Notes under the pieces: model-generated
Seen by the model: only the letters and a program-made list of their open reading frames with translations
The model's database searches: none
Told to the model about the DNA's origin: nothing
NCBI RefSeq assembly: GCF_000282095.2
Contig: NZ_AKKC02000004.1
Coordinates: 1,240,001 to 1,304,000, forward strand
Direction of reading: 5' to 3'
From: Rhizobium sp. CF080
Lineage (GTDB): Bacteria > Pseudomonadota > Alphaproteobacteria > Rhizobiales > Rhizobiaceae
DNA: 64,000 nt
Position numbers and translations under genes: made by a program
In this document: one piece after another, positions 32,939-40,870 of the stretch
Layout of the letters: each line of letters starts with the position of its first letter
Position numbering within the stretch: position 1 is the first letter of the stretch

Positions 32939-34069
32939 ATGGTGACGCCTGCCTATTGGTTCGAACGCCACGAATTCCTCGCGCGCCTGAAGCGTGTCCA
33001 GTCGGCGCTGCGTGAAAAGCAGCTCGACGGCCTGATCGCCTTCCTTCCCGAAACCGTCACGTGGCTGACGGGCTATTTCACCCGCGCCTACGGCACACTG
33101 CAATTCGCCATCATCCCGGCCGAAGGCGAACCGACCCTCTTCTGCCGCGATGTGGAGGAATATTATCTCGACAGTACCTGCGTCTTCTCCGATCGGGTGA
33201 TGTGGACGGATAGCGATGACCGCATGAAGGTCGCCGCCGAGGCGATCTCGAGCCGCATCGGAGTGAACGCCAAGCTCGGCATCGAGCTTTCCGCCTGGCC
33301 GCTGTCGGCGGGTCGCTACGATTATCTGAAATCGGCGTTGCCCGGCATCGTCTGGCAGGATGAAAGCAATCTGACGCCGGTCATGCGGCTGATCAAGTCG
33401 CCGGCCGAAATCGCCTATCAGCGCCGCGCCGCCAAGGCCGCCGAAGCCGGCATGCAGGCGGCCATTGACAGTGCCGGCGTCGGGGTTACCGAACGCGAGA
33501 TGGCGGCTGAGGTCTGCGCCGCGATGATCCGCGCCGGCAGCGACCTGCCTGGCCCCGGCGTCATGTCCTCCGGCGAACGGGCCTTCCACCTGCATGGCGG
33601 TTATTCGGATCGCGTGCTGGAGGCCGGCGACATTGTCCAGATTGAGACAACCCCCAATGTAAAGCACTATCACGCCCGCTTCATGCGGCCGATCCGGGTC
33701 GGGCCTGTGCAAGATGATGACCATCGGGTGGTCGAGCAGCTGATCGCCATTCAGGACGCAGCTCTGCGCGAGGTGAAGCCGGGCGTTTCGGCAAGCGTGC
33801 CCGACGCGATCTATCGCGACGGCGTGCTGTCCGCCGGATTGCGGGAAACCTATACCAACAAGACGTTCTATTCCGTCGGCCTGCTGCTGCAGCCGAACGG
33901 CGGCGAACCGCTGGAAGCTGCCCCCGGATGTACCTGGGTCTTCGAGCCTGGCCAGACCTTCCATACCTATGTGCTCGCCCGCGGCTTCGGCATGTCCGAG
34001 ACGATCGCCATCACCGAGGACGGCTACGAACGGCTGACGAACTTTCCGCGGCAGCTGTTTGTTCGATAA
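32939..34069 (+). CDS. M24-family creatinase-fold hydrolase lacking metal ligands (paralogue 3)
   Basis: A 376-residue cytoplasmic protein, more distant from the other two paralogues. N-terminal creatinase domain about residues 8-135 (LDGLIAFLPETVTWLTGYFT), catalytic domain about 150-376. Positions equivalent to the PepP metal ligands are E (VQIETT), R (YHARFM), Y (FYSVGL), H (TFHTYV) and S (GMSETI). Unlike paralogues 1 and 2 it carries HLHGG at the position of the active-site His loop, where they have YGRG. ATG at 32939 has AAGGGAAA upstream; a TTG at 32918 overlapping the amidotransferase gene is possible. Probably a metal-free C-N hydrolase with a different substrate or step. Confidence 0.87.
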   Translation: MVTPAYWFERHEFLARLKRVQSALREKQLDGLIAFLPETVTWLTGYFTRAYGTLQFAIIPAEGEPTLFCRDVEEYYLDSTCVFSDRVMWTDSDDRMKVAAEAISSRIGVNAKLGIELSAWPLSAGRYDYLKSALPGIVWQDESNLTPVMRLIKSPAEIAYQRRAAKAAEAGMQAAIDSAGVGVTEREMAAEVCAAMIRAGSDLPGPGVMSSGERAFHLHGGYSDRVLEAGDIVQIETTPNVKHYHARFMRPIRVGPVQDDDHRVVEQLIAIQDAALREVKPGVSASVPDAIYRDGVLSAGLRETYTNKTFYSVGLLLQPNGGEPLEAAPGCTWVFEPGQTFHTYVLARGFGMSETIAITEDGYERLTNFPRQLFVR

Positions 34070-34197
34070 GCGTCTTCCCCAGCCCGCGCTCGGGCATGCC
34101 GACAAGTGCCAGTCCGAATGGACCGGCACCAGCAGGAATTGAGGTCAACAAAAACAGCGTCCGTCGCAAGCGGGGAGCCGACATAGGCGGCTTCTTC

Positions 34198-34890
34198 TTA
34201 CTGGCGGAAGAACCGCGTTCCGCTCACCGTGCCGCCGCGAGGACCAGTCCGAGTAACGGAACACGATGCGTCGGCGCGGCTGCATGTCCGCGTGCGGCTT
34301 GCAGTTCCGCCATAGGGCCCAGCCGTATTTCGAGTCGCCGTGCACGTCCCGTCGGCGCAGGTTCTGGTCTGCTCGCTCGATCCGCCATAGATCCCGGTCA
34401 CGCCACGGGTCGCTGTGCAGCTTCCATCCGTACATTCGACCGATCGTCCATAGGAATCCACCCGAGCCCGAGGATAGATGCCAGGGGCAGCCCTCGCAGG
34501 TCCGGCGTAAACCGACCAGTTCCGGTACCAGGGATAGCTGACATAATAGTTGTCCCAATAGACCTTGTTGAAGGCGACGACGGCGACCCCGACACCGGTG
34601 GCGACAGCCGGCGACAGGACGACTGGGGCTCCATTGTAAACGACCTGGACATAGCGCGCCGAGACCCAGCCTCGATGGCCGTCGAAACCGATATCGCACC
34701 AAGTGTAACCTGACAGGCAGCCATGGGCGACGATGCGGGCGCCGACCGAAACGACGGTGACGACAGGATAGCCCGTCGAGGGGCCGGCCCTTAGATTGAC
34801 GTTGCCTGTTGCGACAGCAGCGGTCGCCGCCGCGGCCATGGACGCCATGGCAAATACCATGGCAATCGCGATGCATAATCTCTTGATCAT
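34198..34890 (-). CDS. Secreted SH3-domain protein with C-terminal Cys/Gly repeats
   Basis: A 230-residue exported protein. Signal peptide about residues 1-21 (AMASMAAAA), bacterial SH3 domain about 25-85 (GNVNLRAGPSTGYPVVTVVSVGA then GWVSARYVQ), a hydrophobic Val/Ala stretch about 88-107, a Tyr/Trp-rich linker, and from about 150 three repeats of the form C-x2-GSC-TATR-x3-G-x-YGG or C-SVTRTGPRGGT. The same repeat type makes up the small protein at 36558-36863. The ATG at 34890 has an AGGGATAGG-type site. SH3b domains usually bind peptidoglycan, so this may be a cell-wall-associated protein. A direct-repeat site shared with the response-regulator promoter lies 88 bp upstream. Confidence 0.82.
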   Translation of the reverse strand: MIKRLCIAIAMVFAMASMAAAATAAVATGNVNLRAGPSTGYPVVTVVSVGARIVAHGCLSGYTWCDIGFDGHRGWVSARYVQVVYNGAPVVLSPAVATGVGVAVVAFNKVYWDNYYVSYPWYRNWSVYAGPARAAPGIYPRARVDSYGRSVECTDGSCTATRGVTGIYGGSSEQTRTCADGTCTATRNTAGPYGGTASRTRTCSRADASCSVTRTGPRGGTVSGTRFFRQ

Positions 34891-35238
34891 ATTCCTATCC
34901 CTTTACGATGGACCGCGAGCGCGGAGCCTTCCAGCTGCGAGGCTAGGCTCCGGATGTCTCTCAGACATCGCGCTGGCGTAGAAATTTGTAGCTTTTTGTT
35001 GCATCGGCCGGGACCAGCAGGCCCTAAACCGATCCGGCGGCCTCGACCGTTCGCCAACGACGCGACCATCGTCAGCTCGATCGTCCAGCCGAAGCGGTCC
35101 GGGGTCATGCGTCACAGTTACGGTCCCGGCTCATTGGAAGCGCCACTGCCTGGCAGGACGCCGCATTTCAGCCGGCGTCCTTGCTCCGGCGGTCTGCTCT
35201 CGCCGAGCGCGTACATCTGTCGCCATCTGGTCATGCAG
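34891..35238. other. Intergenic region with a two-component-type direct repeat
   Basis: About 350 bp upstream of the SH3-protein gene and downstream of the Cys-rich repeat gene (all minus strand). It holds the GTAGAAATTTGTAGC site at 34978-34992 and should contain the SH3-protein promoter. The remaining frames do not resemble known proteins. Confidence 0.55.
34978..34992. promoter_or_regulatory. Direct-repeat site, candidate OmpR-family binding site (copy 1)
   Basis: GTAGAAATTTGTAGC contains GTAG twice with a 10-bp period, the spacing used by OmpR/PhoB-type regulators. It differs at one base from the site at 37000-37014 in front of the response-regulator gene. It lies 88 bp upstream of the SH3-protein start. 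Regulator assignment is inference. Confidence 0.55.
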
Positions 35239-35517
35239 CTACTTCGGAAGGGCTTCAGCGAGCGCGGTCTGGCAGGTCGGCGTCAGGTTCGCCCGATTTG
35301 TCTGGAGGCAGGCGGCTATGCGCCCGCCACCGGGCTGAATGCCTTGGCAATACTGCTTGAGATCAGCCTGGCAGGCCTGGACGACCTTCCTTACCTGAGC
35401 CCGCATTTCGGGGGTTATCTGGCTCTGAGCCATGGCGACGGCGGGCGCTGCGCAAGCGGTGGCGACCAGAGCGATGCTCATCCAACGGGTCGGTATCAGG
35501 CGATTGGTGGCGTTCAT
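35239..35517 (-). CDS. Small exported cysteine-rich repeat protein
   Basis: A 92-residue protein with a signal peptide (about residues 1-31, ending AVAMAQ) and a mature part with the cysteine-rich repeat seen in Golgi-apparatus-protein-1-like sequences: VQACQADLKQYCQGIQPGGG followed by IAACLQTNRANLTPTCQTAL (four Cys, spacing C-x7-C ... C-x11-C). Rhizobiales carry many such short periplasmic proteins of unknown role. It lies 10 bp downstream of the sterol-desaturase-type gene on the same strand, so the two are likely co-transcribed. Confidence 0.8.
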   Translation of the reverse strand: MNATNRLIPTRWMSIALVATACAAPAVAMAQSQITPEMRAQVRKVVQACQADLKQYCQGIQPGGGRIAACLQTNRANLTPTCQTALAEALPK

Positions 35518-35527
35518 AACGGTTCCT

Positions 35528-36451
35528 TTATCTTGTCTGTTGGGAAGCCTCAGCTTTTGCCGACGGCTTCGGTGGCTCGCCTGCGTCGGGCGATTGAGGT
35601 CTGGCTGTCGACGCCCTCCGGCGCGTGACAGGCCCGAAGAGGGCGGTTAATTTTTGCTGGAGAGTGGCAGCTGCTCGCGCCTCTCGCATCATCGCGATCC
35701 ATTCGCCGAACACGATACGTAGCGGGTGAAGCGATGCGGAGCCGCCGCGCAGGCCATAGGTCAGCGGCCTGCCCCGCGGTGCCTCGGCAAATGTGCCGAA
35801 CAGCCGGTCGAAGACGATCAGCGTGCCGCCGAAGTTCTTGTCGAGGCACTCGGCATCCGAGGCATGATGTACGCGATGATGGGACGGGCTGTTGAGTATC
35901 CACTCGAGCGGGCCGAAACGGGGTGAGAGCTCGGTATGAAGGAAGAACTGATAGACGAGGTTTGCGCCAAGCGCCGTGACGATGGCGAATGGATGGAACC
36001 CAAGCAACGCCAGCGGCAGATAGAACAGGAAATGTCCTGAGATATTGGCGGTCCAGCCGAGGCGTAGCGCGGCGGTCAAGTTCATGCGTGTCGGCGAATG
36101 GTGGACTGAGTGAGTGGCCCAAAGCCAGCGGACATGATGGGAGACGCGATGATGCCAGTAATATATGAAATCGACCGCAAGAAAGAGAAGGATGGGTCCA
36201 TATACCGTTCCTGCGTCGATATCGAAGACGCGGTGCTCGTACGCCAACATGAAAGGAAGAGCGACAATCGCCGCTTCGGCACCGCGGATAAGGGCATGAC
36301 CGACGGCAACGCCGAATGTCGCAGCCGTCTCCCGCATGTCATGGAGATCGTGGTGTGCAAGTCTGCCGATCAGATATTCGATCAGCATGAAAGACACCGC
36401 CACAGCGACAACGCCAAACCGCATCGACGATACAGAATCCAAAGCCGGCAT
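35528..36451 (-). CDS. Sterol desaturase/fatty acid hydroxylase family membrane protein
   Basis: A 307-residue di-iron membrane oxygenase. The histidine clusters are intact: HHRVSHH, HSVHHSP and HHRVHHA, within DFIYYWHHRVSHHVRWLW and later NSPSHHRVHHA. Four or so membrane helices precede and separate them. The family hydroxylates or desaturates lipids (fatty acids, sterols, carotenoids, ornithine-lipid-type substrates). ATG 36451 has GAGGAA upstream; a longer frame to 36535 is less likely. The Pro/Ala/Lys-rich C-terminal tail (about 40 residues) is extra. Neighbours are secreted Cys-rich proteins and a two-component system, suggesting an envelope-modification role. Confidence 0.9.
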   Translation of the reverse strand: MPALDSVSSMRFGVVAVAVSFMLIEYLIGRLAHHDLHDMRETAATFGVAVGHALIRGAEAAIVALPFMLAYEHRVFDIDAGTVYGPILLFLAVDFIYYWHHRVSHHVRWLWATHSVHHSPTRMNLTAALRLGWTANISGHFLFYLPLALLGFHPFAIVTALGANLVYQFFLHTELSPRFGPLEWILNSPSHHRVHHASDAECLDKNFGGTLIVFDRLFGTFAEAPRGRPLTYGLRGGSASLHPLRIVFGEWIAMMREARAAATLQQKLTALFGPVTRRRASTARPQSPDAGEPPKPSAKAEASQQTR

Positions 36452-36557
36452 GGTCGTTCCTCGGGAGCATTTGAGATGGTCGGAAAATTGCGAGCCGGCG
36501 GCTTTGGGGTATTGGGGGCGCCGCCGGCTCATCAAGGTGCGAACTGGTCATGGTTGA

Positions 36558-36863
36558 CTACCAGCTGACGCTCCCCTGACGGGTTACGGTATTGCCGTTC
36601 GGGCCTGTCGTGGTTGCCGATCCGCTGCAGGAGCCGCCCTCTTGGCAGGTTAGCGTTCCTGACCGGGAATAGGTGTTGCTCTTCGGACCGGTGCGGGTCA
36701 CATTGCGTGAGCAAGAGCCGCCCGAGCACCCTCCGGTTGAATGCATCGACGCGGTTCCATTTACGCCGCTCACCGAACGGTCGCGGCTCCACGCATTGGC
36801 TTCCGCGGCTGCCGCCAGTGTAAATGTGCCGGCCAGAACCGCGGCGGTGATGGTCTTCATCAT
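36558..36863 (-). CDS. Small secreted Cys/Gly-repeat protein
   Basis: A 101-residue exported protein. Signal peptide about residues 1-22 (AAAAEANA), then two repeats of the form C-x2-GSC-S-x3-T-x-TGP-x-x-NT (GGCSGGSCSRNVTRTGP and GGSCSGSATTTGPNGNT). The same repeat forms the tail of the SH3 protein at 34198-34890, so the two are related by repeat sharing. The ATG at 36863 is supported by AGAGGAC; a longer frame to 37028 would run through the regulatory site. It is divergent from the response-regulator gene with the direct-repeat site between them. Function unknown; four Cys suggest disulfides. Confidence 0.8.
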   Translation of the reverse strand: MMKTITAAVLAGTFTLAAAAEANAWSRDRSVSGVNGTASMHSTGGCSGGSCSRNVTRTGPKSNTYSRSGTLTCQEGGSCSGSATTTGPNGNTVTRQGSVSW

Positions 36864-36999
36864 GATCTTGTCCTCTCTGTCATGAGACTTTGCAGGCGTG
36901 CCGAACATCGGATGCATTCGGCATGGAACAAGATTCGATCCGCTCGGTATCATGCCAATAAACGGCGGATGTCGAGATGTTCGATTTTGTTGCGGGCAT

Positions 37000-37014
37000 G
37001 TAGAGATTTGTAGC
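37000..37014. promoter_or_regulatory. Direct-repeat site, candidate OmpR-family binding site (copy 2)
   Basis: GTAGAGATTTGTAGC, GTAG twice at a 10-bp period, in the divergent region between the Cys/Gly-repeat gene (start 36863, minus) and the response-regulator gene (start 37066, plus). One mismatch to the site at 34978-34992. Placement fits autoregulation plus control of the repeat-protein gene. Confidence 0.6.
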
Positions 37015-37065
37015 AATGACCTCCGCATTCTTGATTGCTCCCGCGTTTCGGTTCAGTTTCCAGCC

Positions 37066-37782
37066 ATGGAAGACATGGTACGTACAATCCTCGTGGTGGA
37101 TGATGATCCGGAGATCAGACGACTCGTCGCGGCGCTGCTGTCGCGCGAAGGCTTCGACGTGCGAACTGCGGAAAGCGGCGCAGAGCTGGACGACGTTCTG
37201 CGCAGGGTCCGGCCGGATCTGATCATCCTCGACCTGATGCTGCCGGGAGAGGATGGGCTCTCGATTTGTCGCCGCATGCGCTCCGAGGGCGCTTTTCCGA
37301 TTTTGATGCTGACCGCCAAGAACGACGAGATGGATCGGGTGGTGGGGCTTGAGGTCGGCGCCGACGACTACGTTTCGAAACCGTTCGGCCCGCGTGAACT
37401 CCTTGCACGCGTGCGTGCCCTTCTTCGCCGCACTCAGTCTCAGCCTTTCCAGGCAGCAAGCCGTCGATACAGTTTCGATCGTTTCATCATCGATCTGGAT
37501 GCGCGCCAACTCACTGATGAGGGCGGCGAACCGGCAACGCTGACGAGCGCCGAATTCGATCTTCTCACATGTTTCGTGCTGCGCCCCCGTCGCGTTCTCT
37601 CGCGCGATCAGATCCTGGACTGGACGCATGGCCGTAACGCCGATCCACTCGACAGGACCGTCGACATCCTGGTTTCGCGGTTGCGCAAGAAGCTGGAGAG
37701 CCTCAGCCCCGGCAATACGTTGATCACCACGGTCCGCAACGGCGGTTACCTGCTGACCGCGCCCGTGCGGCAGGTATCGTGA
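37066..37782 (+). CDS. OmpR-family two-component response regulator
   Basis: A 238-residue regulator. Receiver domain residues about 6-118 with the acidic pair Asp12-Asp13 (VVDDD), phospho-acceptor Asp56 (LIILDLMLPG) and Lys105 (YVSKPFG); winged-helix DNA-binding domain about 130-235 (LTSAEFDLLTCFVLRPRRVLSRDQILD, RTVDILVSRLRKKLE, TVRNGGYLL). The ATG at 37066 is chosen because the receiver begins right after it; an upstream in-frame start would enclose the regulatory site. It overlaps the histidine kinase gene by 4 bp. Likely binds the direct repeats at 34978 and 37000. Confidence 0.95.
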   Translation: MEDMVRTILVVDDDPEIRRLVAALLSREGFDVRTAESGAELDDVLRRVRPDLIILDLMLPGEDGLSICRRMRSEGAFPILMLTAKNDEMDRVVGLEVGADDYVSKPFGPRELLARVRALLRRTQSQPFQAASRRYSFDRFIIDLDARQLTDEGGEPATLTSAEFDLLTCFVLRPRRVLSRDQILDWTHGRNADPLDRTVDILVSRLRKKLESLSPGNTLITTVRNGGYLLTAPVRQVS

Positions 37783-39137
37783 TGTTTCGCCTGGGGCTGT
37801 CCGCTCGGGTCCTTGGCATAGGCGTGACGTTCCTTCTGACCGCCTGGATCACGCTCGTCGCGCTTTACTACTGGTCGAACGGTCTCAGCCGTGTTGCCAC
37901 CTATCCGTCCACTACTCAGATTCTGACGATTGTGGACGTGTTGTCAGGTGCTGATCCGCAAGCACGCGAAAAACTCGTGATGGCTGTCAGTTCATCGGTT
38001 CTGACCGCGGAGATAGAGCGCGATATGTCGGTGGAACCGAACATCCGCGAGCATATGGAATATCTGCCGGAGTTTTCGGATTATCGCAACGCTCTGGGAA
38101 ACAGGCTGATCTCGATCCGCAGGCTTGACGCGGCTGGATCCGGTGCCAGACGGCCACGTTTGTTAGCAGTGGTGATAGACCCCATCGAGTTTAGAGTGCG
38201 GCTGAACGATGGCGCCGTCGCGCGATTGCAAACAAGAACGCCGTTCATCGTGACATTGTTCGGTCTTCCGGCCGGTCTGGGCGCCGGTCTGGTGGGGACG
38301 CTTTTTGCGCTGGCCGCCTTCATCCTGCTCCAGCGGGAAATACGACCACTGGCAAAGCTTGCCGCCGCGGTTGACAGGATGGATCCCTCCGGAGAGCCGG
38401 TGCAGTTGGCCAACATCCCGTCCCGGACGCCGGAAACCATCGCGCTCGTAAAGGCGTTCGGGCGGTTGCAGAACCGGCTGCAGTCTATGATCAGCGGCCG
38501 ATTTGCGCTCATCAGCGGCGTTCAGCATGACGTACGCTCCTTCGCAACGCGCCTACGCCTGCGGATCGACCACATCTCCGACCCGACCGAGCGGGAAAAG
38601 GCGATCCGCGATATCGCCGATATGATCGATCTTCTCGACAATGCTCTGCTGACTGCCCGGGCAGGCGTCGGCGCACTCGATGAAGAGCTTCTTGATCTCG
38701 TGGCCCTTGTTGAGCAGGAGATTGTCGATCTGGGGGCATCGGGTTGGAACGTGGCCCTTGGCTCCTTGCCGCAAGGTCGGGAATTGCTCGTTTTGGCCGA
38801 TCGCCTCGCCGTCAGACGAATTCTCGCGAACCTTGTCGATAACGCAGTGAAGTACGGGCGGGTCGCAAACGTCGCGCTTGAGGAACATCAAGGGATGGCG
38901 ATCCTCTCCGTCCGGGACAGCGGGCCAGGCATTGCTGATGACCAGATCGCCCTTCTATTCGAACCCTTTGTCCGGTCAGAGCCGTCGCGGGCTCGCAAAA
39001 CCGGTGGGGCTGGGCTTGGTCTTGCCGTCGTGCGCAGCTTGGCGGAAGCACAGGGCGGGGCAGTTTCCGTCAGGAACCATGCCCATGGAGGCCTCATAGC
39101 AGAGCTGAGCCTTCCTTTGTTTCAGCTGAAAAATTGA
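37779..39137 (+). CDS. Sensor histidine kinase
   Basis: A 452-residue inner-membrane kinase, cognate to the preceding regulator (ATGA overlap). Two membrane helices (about residues 10-31 and 154-184) enclose a periplasmic sensor of about 120 residues; a HAMP-like region about 185-236 is followed by the phospho-acceptor His250 in GVQHDVRSF, the N box (RILANLVDNAVKYG), G1 (VRDSGPGIADD) and G2 (GGAGLGLAVV). All catalytic boxes are intact. The sensor domain has no named family I recognise. Probably monitors the envelope. Confidence 0.94.
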   Translation: MMFRLGLSARVLGIGVTFLLTAWITLVALYYWSNGLSRVATYPSTTQILTIVDVLSGADPQAREKLVMAVSSSVLTAEIERDMSVEPNIREHMEYLPEFSDYRNALGNRLISIRRLDAAGSGARRPRLLAVVIDPIEFRVRLNDGAVARLQTRTPFIVTLFGLPAGLGAGLVGTLFALAAFILLQREIRPLAKLAAAVDRMDPSGEPVQLANIPSRTPETIALVKAFGRLQNRLQSMISGRFALISGVQHDVRSFATRLRLRIDHISDPTEREKAIRDIADMIDLLDNALLTARAGVGALDEELLDLVALVEQEIVDLGASGWNVALGSLPQGRELLVLADRLAVRRILANLVDNAVKYGRVANVALEEHQGMAILSVRDSGPGIADDQIALLFEPFVRSEPSRARKTGGAGLGLAVVRSLAEAQGGAVSVRNHAHGGLIAELSLPLFQLKN

Positions 39138-39798
39138 TCCCCTCCCATGGAAGGGCGGGCTGAGATGAAGCCGGGACTGCAAAATTCGATCAGCCAGGAC
39201 CGCCCTCCTCCCATTCCTCAACCACGCTGATTTCGAAAAGCATCAGGGAAATCCGCCCTACATCAAGGAACAAAACGGGGGCGCCATCAACCTTACCTCG
39301 GTCACGCTCCCGTCTGTTTTCCAGCAGCAGGACTTCTTTGCCTGCGTCTAAAGAAGTATGTACGGGGCGATTGCACCGCACCATATGGGCTGAGCCAAAC
39401 TGATTGTTGAGGGCTCGGCCGAGAAAAAACGTCCGGGCCCTCTACTTTTCGAAACGCCGAGATGGAGGTTGTGTGTTCCATATCGTTCATTCCTTTATCT
39501 GGGCAGCCCTTGGCCTCATGCTGCTTTTGGCGGCCCACGACTATCTGTTCCCGCAGTAGTAGCGCGCTCCCTGAGGCGACAGGAAACATCCTCGCCTGCG
39601 TTCTGTGCTTTTGTCGACGTGCCACAGGACGAGCCTGTCGGACGCGTAGCCAAACACAGGGCAGCATCATCGATCTTGTCGGTTCGGTAGTTTGTCACGG
39701 GCGGCGGTGTCTGCCCCCAGACCAGATGGATACCAGGGACGTCGCAGTTGCCCGTTTTGACCCAACAAGGCATCCAGAGCGCCAATTCAACGACTCTA
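39138..39798. other. 660-bp region without a recognised gene, between the two-component system and the EPS locus
   Basis: Lies between the convergent histidine kinase gene and a FkbM methyltransferase gene. Both strands contain frames of 60-146 codons, but their translations are Arg/Cys/Pro-rich and unlike any family I know, so they look non-coding or decayed. One tiny frame (39473-39559, GTG start, GGAGG upstream) would encode a 28-residue peptide with a single hydrophobic helix (FIWAALGLMLLLAAHDYLF); I note it without calling it a gene. Confidence 0.4.
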
Positions 39799-40629
39799 TT
39801 AGCGGCGACGGACAGCTTCGATTACAGCCGGCTTCGACTTGTGCACCGCGAAGAAGTTTGGAGGCCCCTGAAAATCTTCGTCACGTGTATTATAACTTTT
39901 AAAGACAACACCCGTTGGCATAATAGGACCAAGCAAGAATCCATGGCTTGAGAAGAAATCCCAAAAATCTTTGAGCAAAAACTTCGAATATATATTTACC
40001 ATTCCGAATTCGAACTGCACTGCGGAGATATTTCCTTTTTTAAAGGTCCCGGAAAACCCCTCAAATACAAGATGCTCCGCGCCTTCTACATCCACTTTCA
40101 CAAGGTCAATTTGATCTACCGCGTTTTGTTCGCAGTAGCAGTCACCCGTCGTCACCCTAACCGTTATCTCCTCCCAGCGGCCATCATGGATCTTGTCGCC
40201 CTCAACCATCGACGATGAACCGTCATCGTCAGGATTATAGCGCAAGACTGTAGAACCGGCGGCATTCGAGAGGCCGAATTCGTTTAAGACGACGCGTGGA
40301 GACGAGACGTTATGGGCCAATTTTCTGAACGTTTGTGGAGCTATTTCAAATGAATGCACTGTCGCGCTCGAAAACCGCGAGAGGCATGCCATTGTGTAAT
40401 CTCCCTTGTTTGCCCCCACGTCAAAAACCGTTATCGGCGCGGTGCTTGCGATCCTGTCCAGCACGTAAAATTCACCGTTGGTCTTCATATCGTAGTTTAG
40501 GTTATTATAAGTTTTCCTATAAACATCAGCTGCCTTATAAAGCAGTTGAGACATTCGCCCACCTCTGTGCGCGAGAATTCTGCTGGTGTTCAGAGCAGCT
40601 TTTTTGAGAGTGGCAATACGATTATCCAT
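39799..40629 (-). CDS. FkbM-family methyltransferase
   Basis: A 276-residue SAM-dependent methyltransferase. Motif I is VFDVGANKGDYT (about residues 67-78), followed by HSFEIAPQTFRKL and the FkbM signature IDLVKVDVEGAEHLVFEGF (about 174-192). Members O-methylate sugars or other hydroxyls. It marks the left end of the polysaccharide locus and probably methylates a sugar residue of the product. A second FkbM protein is encoded at 54039-54872, suggesting two methylated positions. Its upstream region to the GH16 gene is 241 bp and shows no clear signal. Confidence 0.9.
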   Translation of the reverse strand: MDNRIATLKKAALNTSRILAHRGGRMSQLLYKAADVYRKTYNNLNYDMKTNGEFYVLDRIASTAPITVFDVGANKGDYTMACLSRFSSATVHSFEIAPQTFRKLAHNVSSPRVVLNEFGLSNAAGSTVLRYNPDDDGSSSMVEGDKIHDGRWEEITVRVTTGDCYCEQNAVDQIDLVKVDVEGAEHLVFEGFSGTFKKGNISAVQFEFGMVNIYSKFLLKDFWDFFSSHGFLLGPIMPTGVVFKSYNTRDEDFQGPPNFFAVHKSKPAVIEAVRRR

Positions 40630-40870
40630 TACGTCCTCCTGATTGTCTCTGGATGAGCAATTGAAATCGCCGTTTTCACGGCAGCTAATAGCCGGTTTTG
40701 CGAAATGCGACTCCTAGATCGATCGGTGTAGCCAGTATATTGAGGCAGTTGGCAAGGTTGGTCAGCATGCCTTGGATTGCCAGTCAGTGGGCCTATTCAG
40801 ATGCAACCGCCTTTCTATCGGCAAGCGGGATGCGCAGCGGCGGCGCCTCTCCCACGGGACGATCAAGAAC

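Noticed and set aside
17752..34069. Island as an ectoine/hydroxyectoine degradation locus, prompted by the EutD/DoeA-like M24 proteins
   Set aside because: The other expected ectoine genes (EutE-type deacetylase, ectoine transporter, transaminase and dehydrogenase set) are missing, while PxpABC and a peptide-type importer point elsewhere.
34082..34095. GCCCG-CGCT-CGGGC hairpin after the third M24 gene, considered as a terminator
   Set aside because: Only a 5-bp stem and no U-run; too weak to call.
39302..39902. Frames of 89-146 codons on both strands between the histidine kinase and FkbM genes
   Set aside because: Mutually overlapping, Arg/Cys/Pro-rich, no family resemblance and no operon context; not supportable as genes.
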